Assembly: GCF_007004625.1 (NCBI RefSeq) | Contig: NZ_VIFV01000002.1 | Span: 62,001-126,000 of the forward strand | Direction: 5' to 3' | DNA length: 64,000 nt | Source: Planococcus salinarum | Lineage (GTDB): Bacteria; Bacillota; Bacilli; Bacillales_A; Planococcaceae | Shown here: positions 59,052 to 64,000 of the stretch, in pieces | How positions within the stretch are numbered: the first letter of the stretch is position 1 | Layout: every line of letters begins with the position of its first letter | Program-made: the position numbers and the translations under genes | The notes under the pieces: generated by a model | What the model saw: only the letters and a program-made list of their open reading frames with translations | The model's database searches: none | What the model was told of the DNA's origin: nothing

Positions 59052-60683
59052 GTGCAACACAGATTCGCAAATGTAAATGTTTGGACAGTCAGTGCGGTGA
59101 TTATCATCCTCTTGCTGTTCCTCCCGAACCTGACGATTGTAGCCGGCCTGTTCACCCCTTCCAACGAAAATTGGGAGCATATGAAAGAATTCGTGCTATG
59201 GGGATTCGTAAAAAATTCATTGATCCTGACCGTGGCAACGGCATTCTTCACCATTATGATCGGCTTAAGCCTGGCGTGGCTTATTGCTCAATATGATTTT
59301 CCGATGCGCCGTTTCCTGAAATGGGCCCTGATCCTTCCACTGTCCATTCCGCCGTTTATCGGTGCCTATACGTACCACGGCATGCTGAGCCATACGGGGG
59401 TTGTACAAACTACCTTGCGCGATGGTTTTGGTGTGGCGACCAACCCCGCCCTGTTCGATATCATGAATTTGCCGGGTGCGATTTTCATTTACACAATGTT
59501 CCTGTACCCTTACGTTTACTCAATTACACAAGTCTACCTTTCCCGGCAATCCGCGTCATTGATCGAGAGCACACGCATTCTTGGCAAAGGGCCATGGAAG
59601 ACTTTCTTTCAGGTAGTTTTGCCGATTTCGCGGATTTCTATCATTGCGGGAGCCAGCCTGGTCGTTCTTGAGGTACTAAATGACTATGGTGTGGTAAAAT
59701 ATTATGGTGTTCAAACATTTACAACTGCCATTTTCCAAACCTGGTTCGGATTGGGCGACATCGAGTCATCGATCAAACTTGCCGCTTCACTGATGGGCTT
59801 TGTGATCCTGATCCTGATGATCGAAAAAATCCTCCGGGGCAGACGGCAATACAGTTATTCAACAACAAAGGTCCGCCCCCTTCCCCTGATCAAACTGACA
59901 GGCTGGAAAGCGGCAGCGGCGGCAGGTTATGGCTTTGCCATCCTGTCACTGGCCTTTTTTATACCGGTCGCGCAATTGATCGACTGGACCATTTTGACCT
60001 TCGGCACCATTCCGATGGGGGAATTTATGGTATATGTTAAGAATTCCGTTTTTGTCGCCGGTCTCAGCGCTACCCTGATCATCGTCTTCGCACTCATTGT
60101 CGGCAACTTCGCCCGCATGGTGCGGGGCCGCCTCGGCAAGCTGTTGCCGAGGCTGACGGTTCTCGGCTATTCGATACCCGGCGCTGTCATCGCCGTGGCT
60201 GTGGTTACCGCCTTTATCGGGCTGGACCGCTTCCTGGCGCCTGTCTACGCATGGGCCGGTTTCAGCACGACGCTCGTCCTGAGTGTCAGCATCGTGTTGC
60301 TTGTAACAGCGTATATCATCCGATTCTTCGCCATCGGCTACAATTCCATTGAAACCGGCTATGATAAGATCGGCACCGATTTCCGGGATGCATCGCGCAT
60401 CCTGGGTTACGGTGTCACGAAAACGTTCTTCAAAGTCGACGTGCCCATGATGAAAGGCGCCATCATCAGCGGCTTTATCCTGGTATTCATCGATGTGCTG
60501 AAGGAAATCCCTTTGACACTGATTCTGCGCCCGTTCAATTTTGATACACTTTCCACGAAAGCTTTTCAATACGCAAGTGATGAAAAAATCATGGAAGCCT
60601 CCCAGGCTTCATTGCTGATTGTCGGTATTAGTGCCCTGGCCATTGTATTCTTTTATAAGTTCCTTGAAAGGGAGTTGGATTAG
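59052..60683 (+). CDS. ferric-iron ABC transporter permease (FutB/FbpB-like)
   Basis: A 543-residue protein with about twelve helices made of two fused permease halves. Each half has an EAA loop: IESTRILGKGPWKTFFQVVLP and FRDASRILGYGVTKTFFKVDVP. This is the duplicated form usual for Fbp-type iron permeases. The start is GTG at 59052 with GAAAGAGG about 10 bases upstream. It ends one base before the ATPase gene. Confidence 0.92.
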   Translation: MQHRFANVNVWTVSAVIIILLLFLPNLTIVAGLFTPSNENWEHMKEFVLWGFVKNSLILTVATAFFTIMIGLSLAWLIAQYDFPMRRFLKWALILPLSIPPFIGAYTYHGMLSHTGVVQTTLRDGFGVATNPALFDIMNLPGAIFIYTMFLYPYVYSITQVYLSRQSASLIESTRILGKGPWKTFFQVVLPISRISIIAGASLVVLEVLNDYGVVKYYGVQTFTTAIFQTWFGLGDIESSIKLAASLMGFVILILMIEKILRGRRQYSYSTTKVRPLPLIKLTGWKAAAAAGYGFAILSLAFFIPVAQLIDWTILTFGTIPMGEFMVYVKNSVFVAGLSATLIIVFALIVGNFARMVRGRLGKLLPRLTVLGYSIPGAVIAVAVVTAFIGLDRFLAPVYAWAGFSTTLVLSVSIVLLVTAYIIRFFAIGYNSIETGYDKIGTDFRDASRILGYGVTKTFFKVDVPMMKGAIISGFILVFIDVLKEIPLTLILRPFNFDTLSTKAFQYASDEKIMEASQASLLIVGISALAIVFFYKFLERELD

Positions 60684-60684
60684 T

Positions 60685-61434
60685 ATGTTTGTGGCTATCG
60701 AAGACGTCTGTTTTTCGTACTCAAATGCAAAAACCAAAGCACTGGATAATTTCACACTGAAGATTGAAAAAGGGGAAGTCATCTCCATTCTCGGTCGCAG
60801 CGGCAGCGGCAAAAGCACGGTGCTGCGCCTGCTGGCGGGTCTCGAAAAACCTGAAAAGGGTCGCCTCGTCATTCAGGATGAAGTGCTTTTCGACAATAAA
60901 ACCTTTTTGCAGCCCGAAAAACGCGGCATCGGCATGGTATTCCAGGATTACGCACTTTTCCCTCATTTGACCGTTGCCGAGAACATCCTGTTCGGCCTGT
61001 TCCGGATGAAAAAATCCAACAAGAAGAAGCGTCTCAAGGAAGTGCTCGAACTCGTGGAGCTGCAGGATTTTGAAAAACGCTACCCGCATCAATTGAGCGG
61101 CGGCCAGCAGCAGCGTGTCGCCATTGCGCGCGCTGTTGCTCCCAATCCGCACCTGATCCTGCTGGATGAACCGTTCAGCAACCTGGATGCAGAACTTCAA
61201 GGAAAAATCCGAGAAGAGTTGCGCGACATCCTGAAAAAGGCGAATATCACTTCGATATTCGTTACCCATGATGAAAAGGATGCGCACATTCTTGCGGACC
61301 GCATTGTCCGTTTGAAAGACGGCCGCATCGATTTCATCGGACGTCCCTGCGATATGCTCGATACCTACCGACAACCGGGCATGCAGCAGTCAACAACCGA
61401 AGGCTTCGTCGAGAAAAGCCTGATCGGTATATAA
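60685..61434 (+). CDS. ferric-iron ABC transporter ATPase (FutC/FbpC-like)
   Basis: A 249-residue ATPase: Walker [11 protein letters not shown]-loop [11 protein letters not shown], signature LSGGQQQR, Walker [13 protein letters not shown] and switch VTHDE. It lacks the C-terminal regulatory domain of the 350-residue FbpC forms. GAAAGGGAG precedes the ATG. It energises uptake by the permease encoded directly upstream. Confidence 0.92.
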   Translation: MFVAIEDVCFSYSNAKTKALDNFTLKIEKGEVISILGRSGSGKSTVLRLLAGLEKPEKGRLVIQDEVLFDNKTFLQPEKRGIGMVFQDYALFPHLTVAENILFGLFRMKKSNKKKRLKEVLELVELQDFEKRYPHQLSGGQQQRVAIARAVAPNPHLILLDEPFSNLDAELQGKIREELRDILKKANITSIFVTHDEKDAHILADRIVRLKDGRIDFIGRPCDMLDTYRQPGMQQSTTEGFVEKSLIGI

Positions 61435-61439
61435 AAAGT

Positions 61440-61483
61440 AAAATCCCTGCAAACTCGGTTGACGAGTTGCAGGGATTTTTTTA
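61440..61483 (+). terminator. terminator of the iron transporter operon
   Basis: Stem AAATCCCTGCAA / TTGCAGGGATTT followed by TTTT. Confidence 0.9.
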
Positions 61484-61666
61484 GTTTTTTTGATTCGGGC
61501 TTTGGCAGCGTGTGAGGTTCTCAGGAAGTGCTGCTTATTCAGGACAGCATAATCTAACTGAACAAGATCGAGTTTCTACAAGTTGAGCACAAACTTGCGT
61601 TTGCCTGAATTATCCGCTCCACTCTTACCAAAAATGTACAGCAACCAGAAGAAGCCGCCGAAAAAC

Positions 61667-63142
61667 TCACATTATCGGCGAAATCAGCTTCGCAATATTC
61701 TGTTTCACCTGTGCTTTCCAGGACTGCCCAGCAAATGTCTCTTTTGTAAGTTCAGTGGATAGCTCTTTATCCCGAAAGAAGATATCCGCCATTTCCAGCG
61801 CTGACTGCGAATCGTAAACAAAGGCATTCAACTCGAAATTCAAGGCAAAGCTGCGAATATCCATATTGGCCGAACCGACCGAATAGACTTTCCGGTCAAC
61901 AATCAGGGTCTTTGCATGCATGAACCCATTCTTGTAGCTAAGAATTTTTACGCCATCCTGAAGCAGTTCACGGACAAATGAGAGGGTCGCGGAATGGACA
62001 AATATGTGGTCCGCCTTATCAGGAATCATAATCTGAACGTCAACACCTCCAAGCGCAGCAGTTCGCAGCGCATCTATAATAGACTTATCCGGAGTAAAAT
62101 ACGGCGTCTGCAAATAGATGGAATCACGGGCATGATAAATCATTTTCAAGTAACCGTTTTTTATGTCTTCATGTATTTCCAAAGGGCCGCTTGCGACAAT
62201 CTGTACAGAAGAACCATCTTTATTATGCACCTTCGGGAAATATTTTTCGGCATACTTCATTGGATATTTTTCAGTTGCCTGATTCCAATCGATGAAAAAC
62301 CGATTTTGCAGTGAATGGACAATTTCTCCTTTAAGCCGGAGATGCGTATCCCGCCAATAGCCGAGCTCCTTTTCTTTTCCAACGTATTCGTCACCGATAT
62401 TAAAGCCGCCAATATAACCGATTATGCCATCAATCACCACGAGTTTTCGATGATTCCGATTGTTCAACTGCAGATTCCAACCGGCTAAAACAGCCGGCAA
62501 AAATGCCGAAGCCTTTCCTCCTGCTTTTGTAAACTCATCAAAAAAATTTTTCGGCAGACTTTTCGAACCCAAACCATCGTACAAAAAAAGCACTTTTACA
62601 CCTTGCCTGGATTTTTCCGTCAACAAAGCCAATAGATCTGTCCCCAGATCATCATTTTTTACAATGAAATATTGCAGATGAATGTGATTCTGTGCCTGCC
62701 TTATATCTTCGAATAAATCTTCGAATTTCCTTGTGCCATCATTGTATATTTTTATTTCAGCGGCTTTCGACAAAGGGGCGTCTGTTCTGGTTAAATTCAT
62801 CCGGATCAAATCCTGCATTTCTTCCGCAACTGGTGAAAGATCTCTGAGGTTTCCGGATTCCAACTCTTCCCGCTGCCGATCTATCATCTCCTGAAAATCC
62901 TTATTTTCATAAGCATTCAGGCGATTCAACCGCTTCCACCTTAGCGGTTTACCGAATAGCAGATAAAGGAAAAAGCCAAGGACCGGGATAAAGAAAAGGA
63001 TTAATATCCACGCCCATGCCGAAGAAGCCGTTTTCCTTTTATCGAATAAAATGAAAAATGCCAACCCAAAATTCACCAGTATAAATACGTTGCTTAAGGT
63101 GCTCCACCATTCAAATGAAATCTTAATCTCCCCCCCCGGCAC
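61667..63142 (-). CDS. cls: cardiolipin synthase
   Basis: A 491-residue membrane enzyme: two N-terminal helices, then two PLD domains with HKD motifs NNRNHRKLVVIDG and FMHAKTLIVDRK. It joins two phosphatidylglycerol molecules to cardiolipin. The GTG at 63140-63142 (VPGGEIKIS) is the only standard start in place, but GGGGGGGAG lies just after it and before an ATT codon, so a shorter product from ATT is possible. A sigma-B-like promoter lies about 45 bases upstream. Confidence 0.9.
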   Translation of the reverse strand: MPGGEIKISFEWWSTLSNVFILVNFGLAFFILFDKRKTASSAWAWILILFFIPVLGFFLYLLFGKPLRWKRLNRLNAYENKDFQEMIDRQREELESGNLRDLSPVAEEMQDLIRMNLTRTDAPLSKAAEIKIYNDGTRKFEDLFEDIRQAQNHIHLQYFIVKNDDLGTDLLALLTEKSRQGVKVLFLYDGLGSKSLPKNFFDEFTKAGGKASAFLPAVLAGWNLQLNNRNHRKLVVIDGIIGYIGGFNIGDEYVGKEKELGYWRDTHLRLKGEIVHSLQNRFFIDWNQATEKYPMKYAEKYFPKVHNKDGSSVQIVASGPLEIHEDIKNGYLKMIYHARDSIYLQTPYFTPDKSIIDALRTAALGGVDVQIMIPDKADHIFVHSATLSFVRELLQDGVKILSYKNGFMHAKTLIVDRKVYSVGSANMDIRSFALNFELNAFVYDSQSALEMADIFFRDKELSTELTKETFAGQSWKAQVKQNIAKLISPIM

Positions 63143-63186
63143 GGCTTTTCTACACTGTTGGTTTCACAAAGGTTTTATTCATTCCA

Positions 63187-63211
63187 TACCCAACTTGCTT
63201 TCAATATAACG
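63187..63211 (-). promoter_or_regulatory. sigma-B-like promoter of cls
   Basis: Minus strand: GTTATA, 13-base spacer, GGGTAT. The -10 is exact; the -35 has two mismatches. Confidence 0.55.
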
Positions 63212-63247
63212 GTCTTTGCCTAATTTGCAAAGGCCTGCGGAAAAGAA

Positions 63248-63276
63248 AAGCCATCGCAATATTTGCGATGGCTCCG
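63248..63276 (-). terminator. terminator of the 49-residue lipoprotein gene
   Basis: Stem GCCATCGCAA / TTGCGATGGC with loop TAT; minus strand continues TTTTCTTTT. Confidence 0.88.
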
Positions 63277-63277
63277 T

Positions 63278-63427
63278 TCAGTCTTCTTCCTCAATCTCTT
63301 CTTCCAATCCTTCAGTCGGCACTTTTTCCGGCGTTATATCTTCATCGTCGGTGTCTCCACAAGCCGAGAGCATTCCGATAGACAGAAATGCAGCTGCACT
63401 GAGCTTCCACCATTTAGATTGAATCAT
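63278..63427 (-). CDS. tiny acidic lipoprotein (49 residues)
   Basis: A 49-residue protein: MIQSKWWKLSAAAFLSIGM, lipobox LSACG, then DTDDEDITPEKVP and an acidic end EGLEEEIEEED. AAAGGAGGG lies 9 bases before the ATG. The signal sequence resembles those of the lipoproteins at 63623 and 40152 (KW, GA, ML-ACGD). It has its own terminator and a possible sigma-B promoter. Function unknown. Confidence 0.75.
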   Translation of the reverse strand: MIQSKWWKLSAAAFLSIGMLSACGDTDDEDITPEKVPTEGLEEEIEEED

Positions 63428-63474
63428 CCGATTCCCTCCTTTCGGTTGTTCCCGTTATGACAGCAATACTTTTC

Positions 63475-63499
63475 TATCCCCCTCAGACTTTGTTGAAAC
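63475..63499 (-). promoter_or_regulatory. sigma-B-like promoter of the 49-residue lipoprotein gene
   Basis: Minus strand: GTTTCA, 13-base spacer, GGGATA, 48 bases before the ATG. The -10 differs from GGGTAT at three places, so this is tentative. Confidence 0.4.
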
Positions 63500-63622
63500 A
63501 CTTGATGGTTGTGTCGATACTATTATCTAATGAATCCATTCATAAAACTTTCTCTGGTCTAAAACAGGCTGCCGCTCATTTTACTGTCTCGTTACACTTG
63601 CTGACCTTTTTTCGGTCGCTGC

Positions 63623-63757
63623 TTAATAGCCACCGTCTTCTTCTTCTTCCTCCATGTCAACTTCGGGCTCTACCGGTTCTTCATCGCCGCATGCCGCCAA
63701 CATTCCCAGCGCCAAAAAGGTCGCTGCTCCAAGTTTCGGCCATTTTGCTGGTGCCAT
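63623..63757 (-). CDS. tiny acidic lipoprotein (44 residues)
   Basis: A 44-residue protein: MAPAKWPKLGAATFLALGM, lipobox LAACG, then DEEPVEPEVDMEEEEEDGGY. GGGAGGG lies 8 bases before the ATG. It is a close paralogue in plan of the 63278 gene. Its mature part is only about 22 residues, nearly all acidic. Function unknown. Confidence 0.72.
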   Translation of the reverse strand: MAPAKWPKLGAATFLALGMLAACGDEEPVEPEVDMEEEEEDGGY

Positions 63758-63808
63758 TTGAAACCCTCCCATCATTTGATGTTTCTCAAACTTTTCACTA
63801 CTCCTTCT

Positions 63809-63832
63809 ATACCCCCTTCAGTTTCCTTATAC
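63809..63832 (-). promoter_or_regulatory. sigma-B-like promoter of the 44-residue lipoprotein gene
   Basis: Minus strand: GTATAA, 12-base spacer, GGGTAT; one mismatch in the -35, exact -10. It lies 52 bases before the ATG. Confidence 0.65.
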
Positions 63833-64000
63833 ACTCTTTACGTTTTATTTTGGCATATGGAGCGACTATCATCACCACCACCTATGAACGACTCTAATCC
63901 CCACCGGCCGTTCTTGATTCGATGTCCAGCCTTTGAATTGTGTCTAAATTGCTCGGGTGACTGTAGTCTGGCACCTTCACGAATGTTCAGTTCCCCCAGG
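63833..64000. other. right edge, non-coding
   Basis: I see no supportable gene, repeat or hairpin in the last 168 bases. Confidence 0.4.

Noticed and set aside
63457-63897. 146-codon plus-strand frame
   Set aside because: Lies opposite two lipoprotein-promoter regions and a lipoprotein gene with a good ribosome binding site; composition is not protein-like and it has no start signal.

Overview
The window looks like a chromosomal segment of a low-to-mid GC Gram-positive bacterium, most likely a Planococcus/Planomicrobium-type member of the Planococcaceae. The basis is the gene content (OpuA-type betaine transporter with CBS domains, YflT-like stress protein, GAF-STAS protein, class D sortase with an acidic surface protein, YusW-like lipoprotein, YwrA/YwrB/YwrD-like cluster), the strong AGGAGG ribosome binding sites, frequent TTG/GTG starts, sigma-B-like promoters and Bacillales-type intergenic hairpin repeats. 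No rRNA, tRNA, CRISPR array, transposase or phage gene was found.

Region 1-8,024 (all minus) is a defence-like island, partly more AT-rich than the rest. In transcription order it holds a Nudix hydrolase, a PLD-SF2 helicase with a long C-terminal region (DUF3427 type), a GIY-YIG/DUF4357 nuclease broken by an amber codon, a MazG-like pyrophosphohydrolase, a second shorter PLD-SF2 helicase, and the start of an McrB-like protein cut by the window edge. Each helicase sits directly behind a different nucleotide pyrophosphohydrolase gene.

Region 8,280-12,050 holds a secreted nuclease lipoprotein, an amber-interrupted zinc-ribbon gene, an alpha/beta hydrolase and a membrane diguanylate cyclase. 12,061-15,338 is the opuA betaine/proline uptake operon, with a MITE-like repeat between permease and binding protein. 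15,890-22,841 holds a carbon-nitrogen hydrolase, a tctA remnant, a chromate transporter pair with a gamma-glutamyltransferase and divergent LysR regulator, a short-chain dehydrogenase and a K+ channel. 22,932-33,329 mixes signalling (GAF-STAS, GGDEF-EAL, Crp/Fnr, PaiB), an inorganic-carbon pair (MpsC/DUF2294 protein and SbtA-like permease) behind a leader-terminator, a DMT transporter, OsmC and a glutaredoxin-like protein.

Region 33,579-43,094 is a cell-envelope region: HAD phosphatase, membrane metallophosphoesterase, PAP2 phosphatase, class D sortase and its acidic substrate, YflT, three acidic lipoproteins, small membrane proteins and a membrane zinc protease. One lipoprotein carries a module also found in the sortase substrate. 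Several acidic lipoproteins, YflT, the GAF-STAS gene and cardiolipin synthase have sigma-B-like promoters; two more tiny acidic lipoproteins lie at 63.3-63.8 kb.

Region 43,297-52,856 is a sugar-acid catabolic locus: 6-phosphogluconate dehydrogenase, TRAP transporter (dctPQM), KDG-type kinase, KDPG-type aldolase, galactonate dehydratase, 2-hydroxyacid dehydrogenase, an HPr-like protein without the catalytic histidine, and RpiA. Precise 20-bp and 21-bp tandem repeats lie inside it and upstream of it. The right end holds pabA and a pabB-pabC fusion, an amidase, a Fur-controlled ferric-iron ABC transporter (57,730-61,434) and cardiolipin synthase.
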